A DNA stretch of 41,418 nucleotides from CAYVBN01 sp964538565 (GCA_964538565.1 CAZIGW010000204.1:1-41418); one strand, 5' to 3'. Counted from the stretch's first letter, positions 1 through 8,677 are shown. Notes: generated by a model not told the origin, from the letters alone. Translations and numbers: made by a program.

Positions 1-1236
<1,236 letters not shown>

Positions 1237-1498
1237 CCTCGTCCTCGCATCCCCCGCCGCCGAATGGCCGCCGGCGCACCCGCCTTGTTCCGCTGCGCCG
1301 ATGAGCGCCGCGGCTCGAGGCCAAACCATTGTCGTGACGGGCAGTCTTCACCACCGGAAGCGCAAACTCCGGGGTCGCCTGACTGCTCGTGTTGGGCGCC
1401 ACAAGGCGCACCGGGACGCCGTCGCACCGGGACGCCATCGACCGCCGCTCCGGGCGCCGGGCCGAGGACTGTCCGCGGCTTCAGCGCCGGCGGCCAAC

Positions 1499-1521
1499 TT
1501 GGGACAGCATTGCTGTCCTAA
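1499..1521. repeat. Perfect 17-bp palindrome, possible operator
   Basis: Half-sites GGACAGCA (1502-1509) and TGCTGTCC (1511-1518) are separated by one base. Outer TT (1499-1500) and AA (1520-1521) extend the symmetry to 23 bp with one mismatched pair. The dyad looks like the operator of a dimeric helix-turn-helix regulator. It lies midway between the divergent gltB and threonine aldolase starts, next to the candidate gltB -12 element. The regulator is unknown. Confidence 0.45.
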
Positions 1522-1530
1522 CGTTGACCA

Positions 1531-1546
1531 TGCCAAAATTCTGCCA
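1531..1546 (-). promoter_or_regulatory. Candidate sigma-54 promoter towards gltB
   Basis: On the minus strand the sequence reads TGGCAG-N5-TGGCA, with the invariant GG (-24) and GC (-12) separated by exactly ten bases. It matches the sigma-54 consensus TGGCACR-N4-TTGCW at 10 of 12 defined positions. Transcription would begin near 1520, at the palindrome, giving a leader of about 285 nt before gltB. No clear NtrC site was seen upstream, so this remains a candidate. Confidence 0.35.
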
Positions 1547-1750
1547 CGGGCACAAGAGTTCGCCAGTCTAAAAAACATTCGCGCGAGACATCTTGTGTCC
1601 GTCGGCAGGCCAAGATGGCAACAAGAGGAACACGCGGGCCGGGGGAGGGCAAGAGACTTGCTTTTCCCCGGTCCGCACAAAGCGCCGCGGAGGGCAGGGG
1701 GCGCAGGCCCGGCCGCGGCGCCGGCGCGGCGGCTTCGCCAGGGAGGCAAC

Positions 1751-2799
1751 ATGAATTTTGCCAGCGACAATGCGGCCGGGGTGGCGCCCGAGATCCTCGC
1801 GGCGATTTCCCGCGCCAACGACGGAGCGGCGATCGCCTACGGGCAGGATGCGCTCACCAGGCGGGTGGAGCGGTGCTTCGCCGACGTGTTCGGGTGCGAT
1901 CTCGCGGTTTTCCTCGTGCCGACCGGCACCGCCGCCAACGCGCTGGCGCTGGCGCATTTTTCTCCGCCCTGGGGCGCGGTGTTGTGTCACGCCCACGCGC
2001 ACATCGCGACCAATGAATGCGGCGCGCCCGAGTTCTACGGCGGCGGGCTCAAGCTCGTCGAACTCGCCGCCGACGCCGATCGCCTCGGCGCGGCGGCGGT
2101 CGAACGCGTGCTCGCGGAGGGGCAATGGGGTGGCCCGCACCACCTCACGCCCGCCGTGCTCTCGCTCACGCAGGCGAGCGAAGCCGGGACCGTCTACCGC
2201 GTCGAGGAGGTGCGCGAGCTTGCCGCCATCGCCCACCGGCACGGGCTCGCCGTGCACATGGACGGGGCGAGGTTTGCCAATGCGCTCGTGCGCCTCGGCA
2301 CGACGCCCGCCGAGGCGACGTGGAAAGCCGGCGTCGACGTGCTCTCGCTCGGGCCACCAAGGGCGGTGCGCTCGCGGCCGAAGCGGTCATCCTGTTCGAT
2401 CGGGCGCGCGCGGGCGGCATGGCGGAGCGGCGCAAGCGCGCCGGACAGCTGCTGTCGAAGCACCGCTTCGCGGCGGCGCAGTTCGAAGCCTATTTCACCG
2501 ACGGCCTGTGGCTGCGGCTTGCCCGCCATGCCAACGCGATGGCGACCCGCCTTGGCGAGCGGCTGACGGCGGCCGGCCTGCGGCCGATCTGGCCGGTCGA
2601 GGCGAACGAGGTCTTCGTCGTCCTGCCGGCGCAGGCGCACGCGCGGCTGCAGGCCTCCGGCGCGAACTACTATGTGTGGGGCACCGATCTCGGGCACGCC
2701 GATCCGGTGCGCGAGGGCGTGACGGTCCGTCTTGTCACCTCGTTCGCGACCCGGGAGACGGAGGTCGACCGCTTCGTCAGCCTTGCGGCGGAGTCCTGA
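1751..2799 (+). pseudogene. ltaE: Low-specificity L-threonine aldolase, broken by a 1-base frameshift
   Basis: PLP-dependent aldolase of the beta-eliminating lyase family, cleaving threonine or allo-threonine to glycine and acetaldehyde. The ATG at 1751 follows GGGAGG. The first frame runs through the PTGTAAN and HMDGARFAN motifs up to VDVLSLG near 2353. The expected ATKGG with the PLP-binding lysine then continues in the next frame (ATKGGALAAEAVILF) to the stop at 2797-2799. Adding one G to the GGG at 2351-2353 restores a 349-residue protein of normal family length. Both halves are well conserved and have normal codon usage. The break is therefore either a very recent mutation or a homopolymer sequencing error. 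As written, the first frame ends at 2566 with an unrelated tail and has no active-site lysine. Confidence 0.85.
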
Positions 2800-2978
2800 C
2801 GGCCGCAGGTCCGCCTCGGAGGGGAACAGGCTCGGCCCCCCGGCCTCGCGCGTGCCCAAGCTCCGCCCCAATCGAGGCTATGGTTGGCGCCGGAACGGGG
2901 ACACGGGGGGCGTTCCGCGACACTGACCGGCGCCCTTCTCGGTTCGCGCGGGGGCGCGCTTGCGAGGGAGACAAAGCC

Positions 2979-3740
2979 GTGATCGCGCGCGTAGCAATAT
3001 TCGCCCTTTTCGCCGTTTCGGCCGGAGCCGGCGCGGCGGTTGCCGACCCGATGGCGGCGGCCCGGCCGGTCGCCGAACTGCCGCCCTACGAAGTCCTGAC
3101 CATTCTCCGCTCGGCCCGCTTCGATCCGCTCGACCGGCCGGTCCGACGCGGCCCGAACTACGTTGTGCGGGCGATCGACCGGATCGGCACCGAGGTCCGG
3201 GTGATCGTCGACGCGCGCAGCGGCCGCATCCTCTCGGCGTTGCCGACCGACGCGATCCTGCCGCCAGGCGCGCCGGCGGCTGCGTACGGACCGCCGCGCC
3301 TGCGCCGTCCGTTCGTCGCCGGGCGCGAGGATTATCCACCGCCTTACGGTTATCCGCCCGCCGCCGAGCTTGGCCCGGATGTGCCGGACGTCGGTCCGGC
3401 ATCCGGATATCCGGGAGCACCTCGCATGACCGCGGTGCCCCCCGCGCAGCACTCTGCGACGCTCACGCCGCCACGAACGCCGATGCCGCGACCCCGCCCG
3501 GTGATGTCGAAGCCCGAGGCCGCAGACACGGGCGCAAAGGACGCTGCCGCGAAAGATGCGGCGGCGCCGGCCGCGCCCGATGCCAAGAAGGAGACGCCCA
3601 CCGCGTCGGCCTCGCTCGCGCAGCCCGGGGCGCCCGCATCGGGCGGCGATCACGCCGAGCACGCCGACAAGGCCGCGAAACCGGCGGGGGCTCCTGCCTC
3701 GAACGCAAACGCGATGCCGCCGGTCGCGCCGCTCGAGTGA
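2979..3740 (+). CDS. Secreted PepSY-like protein with Pro/Ala-rich tail
   Basis: A 253-residue conserved hypothetical of a type I associate with Bradyrhizobium-like genomes. GTG start at 2979 behind GAGGGAG with 8-nt spacing. Residues 1-23 form a signal peptide ending near GAAVADP. Residues about 35-85 form a compact beta-rich module (PPYEVLTILR, FDPLDRPVRRGPNYVVRAIDR, VIVDARSGRIL) resembling PepSY-type domains. The rest is low complexity: a Tyr/Pro-rich stretch, then Ala/Lys/Pro runs and a His-containing segment. It is probably periplasmic. No catalytic residues are evident and no function is assigned. Confidence 0.8.
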   Translation: MIARVAIFALFAVSAGAGAAVADPMAAARPVAELPPYEVLTILRSARFDPLDRPVRRGPNYVVRAIDRIGTEVRVIVDARSGRILSALPTDAILPPGAPAAAYGPPRLRRPFVAGREDYPPPYGYPPAAELGPDVPDVGPASGYPGAPRMTAVPPAQHSATLTPPRTPMPRPRPVMSKPEAADTGAKDAAAKDAAAPAAPDAKKETPTASASLAQPGAPASGGDHAEHADKAAKPAGAPASNANAMPPVAPLE

Positions 3741-3778
3741 GACGGACGGCCTCCGCGCGGACGATCCATCGCGCCGAC

Positions 3779-3807
3779 AAAAAAAGCGCCCCGGCGGTGC
3801 CGGGGCG
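3779..3807. terminator. Bidirectional Rho-independent terminator
   Basis: Perfect 8-bp stem CGCCCCGG (3787-3794) / CCGGGGCG (3800-3807) with a 5-nt loop. Seven A residues at 3779-3785 become the U-run on the minus strand, where it ends the hsp20 transcript. TTCTT follows on the plus strand, where it can end the secreted-protein transcript. It lies between these convergent genes. Confidence 0.8.
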
Positions 3808-3897
3808 TTCTTCGTTGCGATCGGTCGACGCCGCGATCGCGATCTTGCGCAGATCGGGTTCCGCTCTTGCGGATCGCGCCCGTGCGTCGGCGCGCCG

Positions 3898-4353
3898 TCA
3901 CGCAGCCTTGGCGTTGATCACCTTCGGGGTGCCGCCGCCGATCGGAATCTGGCGCGGCTTCATGGCTTCGGGAATCTCCCGCACCAGATCCACATGCAGG
4001 AGTCCGTTCTGCAGATCGGCGCCCTTCACCTCGACATAGTCGGCGAGCTGGAAGACGCGCTCGAATGCGCGGGCCGCGATGCCCTGGTAGAGCATTTCGC
4101 TCTTCTGGTCCTCGCCCTTGGCCTGCTTCTCGCCGCGGATCACCAATGTGTTCTGCCTGGTCTCGATCGACAGGTCCTGTTCGGAAAAGCCGGCGACCGC
4201 GACGGTAATGCGGTAGGCGTTCTCGCCCGTGCGTTCAATGTTGTAGGGCGGGTAGCTCGGTCCGGTGCTCTCGAGACCCTGGTCGAGCAGAGAGAACAGC
4301 CGATCGAAGCCGACGGTGGAACGATAAAGCGGAGAAAGATCGAAAGAACGCAT
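3898..4353 (-). CDS. Small heat-shock protein, Hsp20/IbpA family
   Basis: A 151-residue ATP-independent holdase that binds unfolding proteins in the cytoplasm and hands them to DnaK/ClpB. The N-terminus (SPLYRSTVGFDRLFSLLD) is typical of class A rhizobial sHsps. The alpha-crystallin domain spans about residues 35-130 (YPPYNIERTGENAYRITVAVAGF, LVIRGEK, ADYVEVKGADLQNGLLHVDL). The C-terminal RQIPI is the I-x-I-type anchor used in oligomer assembly. The ATG at 4353 lies 7 nt after AAGGAGG; an upstream ATG is out of frame. The leader carries a ROSE-like thermometer (4354-4434), so translation is probably heat-induced. Confidence 0.95.
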   Translation of the reverse strand: MRSFDLSPLYRSTVGFDRLFSLLDQGLESTGPSYPPYNIERTGENAYRITVAVAGFSEQDLSIETRQNTLVIRGEKQAKGEDQKSEMLYQGIAARAFERVFQLADYVEVKGADLQNGLLHVDLVREIPEAMKPRQIPIGGGTPKVINAKAA

Positions 4354-4434
4354 GGCATATCCTCCTTCAGCTTGAGCGACATGCGGTTGGTCCGCCAATG
4401 GCCGGACCGTGGATGGCAGCCCCGCGGGGCCTGC
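4354..4434 (-). promoter_or_regulatory. ROSE-like RNA thermometer in the hsp20 5' UTR
   Basis: The leader of about 80 nt ends with the two signatures of ROSE elements: the pentamer UCGCU (consensus UYGCU) at 4379-4375 and, nine nucleotides later, the AGGAGG Shine-Dalgarno at 4366-4361. These can pair and hide the ribosome binding site at low temperature. Upstream is a perfect GGTCCG/CGGACC hairpin with an 8-nt loop and another GC-rich hairpin containing GCCC/GGGC, matching the stacked-hairpin layout of rhizobial ROSE leaders. Length, gene partner and motif order all agree; melting behaviour is inferred. Confidence 0.75.
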
Positions 4435-4440
4435 ACGCAC

Positions 4441-4472
4441 ATGATGTGGGTGAGGGAAAGCCGCGCTTCAAG
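4441..4472 (-). promoter_or_regulatory. Putative hsp20 promoter (CTTGAA ... CCCACATCAT)
   Basis: The minus strand shows CTTGAA (4472-4467), a 16-nt spacer, then CCCACAT (4450-4444) followed by CAT. This resembles an RpoH-type promoter (CTTGAA / CCCCATnT), though a sigma-70 reading (TTGAAG) is also possible. The predicted start near 4434 gives a leader that coincides with the ROSE-like element. Confidence 0.5.
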
Positions 4473-4550
4473 GCCCCGGACCCGCGCGTCCGGCAGCCGA
4501 CGGTTAACAAAATGGTTTGGCGGAACGATCGGCGTCGGCGGTCGCTTTGA

Positions 4551-4578
4551 TTGAGCCGGCGCGGGCGGCTGCTATAAG
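4551..4578 (+). promoter_or_regulatory. Putative sigma-70 promoter of the lysophospholipase-like gene
   Basis: TTGAGC (4551-4556), 16-nt spacer, TATAAG (4573-4578). It would start transcription near 4585, about 23 nt before the ATG at 4608. Confidence 0.5.
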
Positions 4579-4607
4579 GCGATGAGTCGTTGGTGACCGG
4601 CCACCCC

Positions 4608-5555
4608 ATGAAGCTCGTCTCGATTCCCGCCAACCCGGTTCCCGACGGCGTCGTCACCGGGATGCTGAAGACCCCCGACGGCGTGGCGGTGCGCTTTGCC
4701 CGCTGGTTACCCCCGCCAGGCCGCAAGGGGACGGTGTGCGTCTTTCCAGGGCGGACGGAGTTCATCGAGAAGTATTTCGAGATCGTGCACGATCTGCGCG
4801 CACGCGGCTTCGCGGTCGCGATTCTCGACTGGCGCGGGCAGGGGCTCTCGCAGCGCGCGTTGCGCGATCCGCGCAAGGGCCACGTCGGCGACTTTGCCGA
4901 ATACGGCCGCGACCTCGAAACCTTCATGCGCGAGGTCGTCCTGCCTGACTGCCCGCCGCCGCTGTTCGCGCTCGGCCATTCGATGGGCGCCACTGTCCTG
5001 ATCCGCGCGGCCCATGCGGGGCATCGCTGGTTCGACCGCATGGTGCTGACGGCGCCACTCGTGCGGCTCGCCCACAAGCACATGTTCGGCCGCGCGCACG
5101 TGGTCGCCAGGGCGCTGCGCTGGACCGGCATGGGCACCTCCTACGTGCCGCGCGGCAGCGGCGAACTGATCCACACGCGGCCGTTCGCCGGCAACAACCT
5201 CACCTCCGACCCGGTGCGCTACGCGCGCACGATCGCGGTGCTCGAGGCCGAGCCCGCGCTCGGCGTCGGCTCGCCGACAGTGGGCTGGTGCGACGCGGCA
5301 TTCCGGGTGATGCGGGAGTTCGCCGAGCCGTCCTACGCGGCCGGCATCCGCCAGCCGATCCTCATCACCGCCGCCGGGCGCGACGACATCGTTTCGACGC
5401 CGGCGATCGAGGATTTCGCCATGCTGTTGCGCGCCGGTTCGCACCTTGTGATCGCCGGCGCCCAGCACGAGCTCCTGATGGAGCAGGACCAGTTCCGGCA
5501 GCAGTTCTGGGCCGCGTTCGACGCCTTCATTCCCGGCACGCCGATGTTTCGCTGA
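4608..5555 (+). CDS. Alpha/beta hydrolase, lysophospholipase / monoacylglycerol lipase type (PldB-like)
   Basis: A 315-residue serine hydrolase of the PldB/MGLL group. The nucleophile elbow is GHSMG (Ser125), the acid is in AAGRDDIVS and the histidine in AGAQHEL. The hallmark N-terminal stretch FPGRTEFIEKYFEIV and the LDWRGQG motif place it with the lysophospholipase L2-like enzymes. There is no signal peptide, so it acts in the cytoplasm, probably on lysophospholipids or monoacylglycerols. The ATG at 4608 was chosen; in-frame TTG (4590) and GTG (4593) are possible, but none has a good ribosome binding site. The true substrate cannot be read from sequence. Confidence 0.85.
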   Translation: MKLVSIPANPVPDGVVTGMLKTPDGVAVRFARWLPPPGRKGTVCVFPGRTEFIEKYFEIVHDLRARGFAVAILDWRGQGLSQRALRDPRKGHVGDFAEYGRDLETFMREVVLPDCPPPLFALGHSMGATVLIRAAHAGHRWFDRMVLTAPLVRLAHKHMFGRAHVVARALRWTGMGTSYVPRGSGELIHTRPFAGNNLTSDPVRYARTIAVLEAEPALGVGSPTVGWCDAAFRVMREFAEPSYAAGIRQPILITAAGRDDIVSTPAIEDFAMLLRAGSHLVIAGAQHELLMEQDQFRQQFWAAFDAFIPGTPMFR

Positions 5556-5699
5556 GGTGCGTTCGGCTTGACCCCCGGGGCGGCCCCCGCTTCGTGCTTC
5601 GGCGCGTTTTCCTGGCCGCGCACCGATGCTTGCGTGCCCGATCGCGCGCCGGCGCACGCAATTCATTCCGTCCGGCGGCCGCGCGTTCCAGCCCGCGGC

Positions 5700-6491
5700 T
5701 CATTCGGATCCGGGCGCGAGAATCTCCATGACGGCTGCATGCACGCGGCGGTCGGCGGCCGCGACGATGCGCCCGCCCGCTTCCGGAGGACCGCCTTCCC
5801 ACGTGGTCACGATGCCGCCGGCGCCGCGGATGATCGGCACCAGCGGCACGATGTCGTGCGGCTTGATCTCGGTTTCGATGACGAGGTCGACGTGCCCGGC
5901 CGCCAGCATGCAGTAGGCGTAGCAATCGCCGCCATACCGGGAGAGGAGGACCTTTTCTTCCACCCGGGCGAAGCTCGCGCGGTCGGACTCGTTCATCAGC
6001 CGCGGGCTCGTCGTGAACAGGATGGCCTGGTCGAGCGCCGCGCAGGGGCGCACCATCAGGTCGCGATCGCCCGCCGGTCCGCGGTAGCGCGCCGCTCCGC
6101 CGTCGCCGCTGAAGCTCTCGCGCACGAACGGCTGATGCATGAGCCCGAAGACCGGTTCTCCGAACCGCGTCAGCCCGACCAGCGTGCCCCAAGCGGTCAT
6201 TCCGGCGATGAACGATTTCGTTCCGTCGATTGGATCGAGCACCCAGACGTACTCCGCGTCCGTGCGTTCGCCGCCGTATTCCTCGCCCAGGATGCCGTGG
6301 TGCGGGAACGACCGGCGAATGAGGGCGCGCATGGCCGCTTCCGCCGCGCGGTCAGCGGCCGTCACCGGGTCGAACGCCCCGCCACGATTCTTGTCTTCCA
6401 TCGCGATCGCCGTGCGGAAGAACGGCAAGATCGCTTCCGCCGCGGCCTTGGCGAGCTGGTCGACGAACGCCGCGAAATCGACAGCCGTCAT
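5700..6491 (-). CDS. hisN: Histidinol-phosphatase, inositol monophosphatase family
   Basis: A 263-residue Mg2+-dependent phosphatase of the IMPase fold, of the HisN type that dephosphorylates L-histidinol phosphate in histidine synthesis. Metal-binding motifs are GEEYG (around residue 70), DPIDGTKSF (around 87) and the C-terminal KPHDIVPLVPII, which replaces the WDxAAG of true inositol phosphatases and is typical of HisN. DPVTAADRAAE near residue 43 is also diagnostic. ATG at 6491. The length is normal. An inositol or 3'-phosphoadenosine phosphatase is less likely because of the C-terminal motif. Confidence 0.88.
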   Translation of the reverse strand: MTAVDFAAFVDQLAKAAAEAILPFFRTAIAMEDKNRGGAFDPVTAADRAAEAAMRALIRRSFPHHGILGEEYGGERTDAEYVWVLDPIDGTKSFIAGMTAWGTLVGLTRFGEPVFGLMHQPFVRESFSGDGGAARYRGPAGDRDLMVRPCAALDQAILFTTSPRLMNESDRASFARVEEKVLLSRYGGDCYAYCMLAAGHVDLVIETEIKPHDIVPLVPIIRGAGGIVTTWEGGPPEAGGRIVAAADRRVHAAVMEILAPGSE

Positions 6492-6725
6492 GAGGACGTC
6501 CCCGTCAGGACAGTGCGGCGCGTGGCGCGGCCGCCGGCGAGCTTGCGCGCACCGTGCAAGCCCCCGCGGGCTCTACCGGAGAAGCGCCGTGCCGGCAACG
6601 CGCTCGCGGCGGCGCGGTGCCTGCCGGTCAATGGCGATTGGCGCGTCGGCTCGCCCCCGCGGACGCGCCGTCTAAAGTCGCATTTGCGGCTGTGGACAGA
6701 GGGCGAAGAAATTAGGTCAACACCA

Positions 6726-6755
6726 CTTGCTTTTTGTGCGTCGCGATGACATATT
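6726..6755 (+). promoter_or_regulatory. Putative promoter of the 6762-6856 small RNA
   Basis: CTTGCT (6726-6731), 17-nt spacer, ACATAT (6749-6754); equivalently TTGCTT-N17-CATATT. This fits the CTTGAC-N17-CTATAT pattern described for sigma-70 promoters of rhizobial small RNAs. The predicted start is about 6762, just before the first hairpin. Confidence 0.5.
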
Positions 6756-6761
6756 GCTGCA

Positions 6762-6856
6762 GCGCGGTAACGCGATCCCTCGCGTTCCCGCCGCCCTCCT
6801 TGGGCGTTTCCTCCCTAGACTTGGGCCGCTTGCACCCGCGAGCGGCCCCTTTTTTT
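6762..6856 (+). ncRNA. Candidate trans-acting small RNA with exposed anti-SD loops
   Basis: The 565-bp region between hisN and the amidohydrolase, both on the minus strand, has a plus-strand promoter and a strong plus-strand terminator with no plus-strand gene to serve. The implied RNA of about 95 nt folds into hairpin I (6766-6788, AACGCG/CGCGUU plus GG/CC around a bulged U, loop AUCCCU), hairpin II (6792-6806, CGCCC/GGGCG, loop UCCUU inside CCCUCCUU), a single-stranded linker UUUCCUCCCUAGACUU, and the terminator hairpin. The pyrimidine stretches are complementary to Shine-Dalgarno sequences, as in the CCUCCUCCC RNAs of alphaproteobacteria (CcsR, alpha-r14), though the exact motif differs. 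A weaker hairpin with a T-run at 6865-6897 may be a backup terminator. No other feature was found in this gap; a 73-codon minus ORF at 6712-6933 was judged unlikely. Confidence 0.6.
6823..6856 (+). terminator. Rho-independent terminator of the candidate small RNA
   Basis: Perfect 8-bp stem GGGCCGCT (6823-6830) / AGCGGCCC (6841-6848) with a 10-nt loop, followed by C and seven T residues (6850-6856). It works only in the plus direction. The nearest upstream plus-strand gene ends at 5555, with hisN between, so it belongs to an independent short transcript. Confidence 0.8.
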
Positions 6857-7056
6857 ACGCTGTGCCGCAGGCTTTTTCGCTGCGGGCGGCCCCTTTTCTC
6901 GCGCGCTCGACGTCGCCACCCGCGCTCGCGCATGTCCAACGGCGGCGTGCCCGCCGTGCGCCTTCCAACACGAGATGAGCGCTCCCGACCCCACCACGGC
7001 GCCATGCGTATCAGCATTGCTGCCATGCAGCAAGCAGAATGTACAGATTTCCGGCG

Positions 7057-7944
7057 CTATTCCGCGGCGGCCCTGTAGGGCCGCAATTCCTCGAGCGGAA
7101 TTTCGCCGAGGCGATCGGCGATCGTCTCCATGTGTCGCGCCACCTCGGCGAAGGCGCGCGCGCGCTCGTAGCGCCGCTCGTCCATGTACAGGCCGCGGTT
7201 GATCTCGATCTGGATGGCGTGCAGCCCGGCGGAGGGATTGCCGTAGTGCTCGGTGATGAAGCCGCCCGCGTAAGGCTTGTTGCGGCTGATCGAGTAGCCG
7301 GCGGCGCGCAGCGTCGCCTCGATCGTCTCGGAGACGACCGGCACGCAGCTCGTGCCGTAGCGGTCGCCGATGACGATGTCGGCCCGCGGGCGGTCGTCCT
7401 TCGGTCCGCTTCCCGACGGCATCGAATGGCAATCGACCAGCACGGCGGCGCCGAAGTTGCGGTGCACGCGCGTGACGAGGCGGCGCCGCGCGCGGTGGTA
7501 GGGCTTGTAGAGGCTCTCGATGCGGCGCAGCGCGTCGTCGACCGGGATGCGCTGGTCGTAGATCTCCTGCGCGTCGCCGACCACGCGGGCGACGGTGCCG
7601 AGCCCGCCGGCCACCCGCATCGAACGGGTGTTGGCGAAGGAGGGCAGGCGCCCGTCGAACATGCGCGGGTCGAGTTCGTATGGCTCGCGGTTGACGTCGA
7701 CGTAGCAGCGCGGGAAATGCGCGCGCATCAGAGGGTAGCCGCGCGCGACGACGCCGAACAGGAGATCGTCGACGAACGAATCCTCCGACCGCCGCAGCGT
7801 CGCGAGATCGAGGCGCGCGGCGGCCAGGAAGGACCGCGGATAGACGCTGCCGCTGTGCGGCGAATTGAAGACGATCGGACTGCGCCACTCGCTCGGCTCG
7901 AGGATTTCGAACGGCGGGTCGAGTTCATCGCGAAGATCGTTCAT
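7057..7944 (-). CDS. N-formylglutamate amidohydrolase family protein
   Basis: A 295-residue metal-dependent hydrolase of the FGase family (HutG-like), which releases formate from N-formyl-L-glutamate in histidine breakdown or acts on related N-acyl amino acids. Family motifs are VFNSPHSG near the N-terminus, RRSEDSFVDDL, CYVDVNREPYELDPRMF, VLVDCHSMPS and FITEHYGNP, supplying the conserved His/Glu/Asp metal ligands. The ATG at 7944 (MNDLRDELDPPFEIL) matches the usual family start; an in-frame ATG at 8007 would add 21 unlikely residues. Neither has a strong ribosome binding site. It sits between cpdR and hisN, not in a hut operon, so the physiological substrate is uncertain. Confidence 0.87.
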   Translation of the reverse strand: MNDLRDELDPPFEILEPSEWRSPIVFNSPHSGSVYPRSFLAAARLDLATLRRSEDSFVDDLLFGVVARGYPLMRAHFPRCYVDVNREPYELDPRMFDGRLPSFANTRSMRVAGGLGTVARVVGDAQEIYDQRIPVDDALRRIESLYKPYHRARRRLVTRVHRNFGAAVLVDCHSMPSGSGPKDDRPRADIVIGDRYGTSCVPVVSETIEATLRAAGYSISRNKPYAGGFITEHYGNPSAGLHAIQIEINRGLYMDERRYERARAFAEVARHMETIADRLGEIPLEELRPYRAAAE

Positions 7945-8196
7945 GGTGAACGGCTGCCTGTTTGGCGGGCCGCAGCCCGCCACCGCCGCGCAGATTGCCG
8001 GCGGCATCGCTGATTCGCTTCAGTTACGCGCCCTTTGGCCGGGCATTGTCAACGTCCCACGGCTTCCTGCCAAGGCGACGCACGGGTTCACCCCATGTTT
8101 ACCCAAGATCCGGCTTATGAGATGTAGGAAGCGGGTCAGGGTGGGGCCGGTCGCTACGCTCGCACCCTGTTGCGTTGGTCCGAGTGAGCGTGGGGC

Positions 8197-8556
8197 ATGA
8201 TCAAGATCCTCCTGGCTGAAGACGACACGGACATGCGGCGCTTTTTGGTCAAGGCCTTGCAGGGCGCCGGCTATTCGGTGACCTCCTACGACAACGGCTT
8301 GTCGGCCTACCAGCGCCTGCGCGAGGAACCGTTCGAGCTGCTGCTGACCGACATTGTGATGCCAGAGATGGACGGCATCGAACTCGCGCGCCGGGCATCG
8401 GAGCTCGATCCCGACATCAAGATCATGTTCATCACCGGTTTTGCCGCGGTGGCACTCAACCCGGATTCCTCGGCCCCCAAGCACGCCAAGGTTCTGTCGA
8501 AGCCGTTTCATCTGCGGGAGCTCGTCAACGAGGTCCAGAAGATGCTGGCCGCCTGA
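8197..8556 (+). CDS. cpdR: Cell-cycle response regulator CpdR
   Basis: A single-domain receiver of 119 residues. Acidic pocket D9/D10, phospho-acceptor D52 in LLTDIVMPEMDG, switch T80 and K102 in SKPF are all present. In Caulobacter, unphosphorylated CpdR docks at ClpXP and promotes pole-localised degradation of CtrA, PdeA and other substrates; phosphorylation through the CckA-ChpT relay switches it off. The protein ends in Ala-Ala, the feature that makes Caulobacter CpdR itself a ClpXP substrate. ATG at 8197 after GAGCGTGGGG. It is transcribed away from the amidohydrolase across a 250-bp gap in which no CtrA box was seen. Confidence 0.93.
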   Translation: MIKILLAEDDTDMRRFLVKALQGAGYSVTSYDNGLSAYQRLREEPFELLLTDIVMPEMDGIELARRASELDPDIKIMFITGFAAVALNPDSSAPKHAKVLSKPFHLRELVNEVQKMLAA

Positions 8557-8677
8557 GCACCGGGCGGCGCCGGGCGCGCCCGGCAAATGAACCGCGCCGA
8601 CGAGATCGCGTTCCGCATGAGACGCCATTGCCATTCCGGTCCGGTTCGGGCGCCCGCGCGGACGACGGCGCGCCTGC

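Larger units (their letters stand above)
1237..1750. other. Intergenic region between divergent gltB and threonine aldolase
   Basis: About 510 bp with no credible gene; the open frames here are high-GC shadows with no ribosome binding site and no recognisable protein. It holds a long palindrome at 1499-1521 and a sigma-54-like element facing gltB at 1531-1546, both listed separately. Positions 1640-1740 are very G-rich. No tRNA, riboswitch or terminator was recognised. Confidence 0.6.

Noticed and set aside
5568..6749. A 393-codon plus-strand frame across hisN
   Set aside because: Antisense shadow of hisN without motifs.
6712..6933. Possible 73-residue basic protein on the minus strand ending ALQQYVIATHKKQVVLT
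   Set aside because: The C-terminus looks protein-like, but there is no ribosome binding site at any start, the upstream half is Arg-rich noise and it runs antisense through a strong plus-strand terminator.
7945..8007. Longer N-terminus for the N-formylglutamate amidohydrolase
   Set aside because: The extra 21 residues are unlike the family start and the site has no better ribosome binding site.
8569..8584. GC palindrome just after cpdR as a terminator
   Set aside because: Perfectly symmetric but with no usable loop and no T-run.
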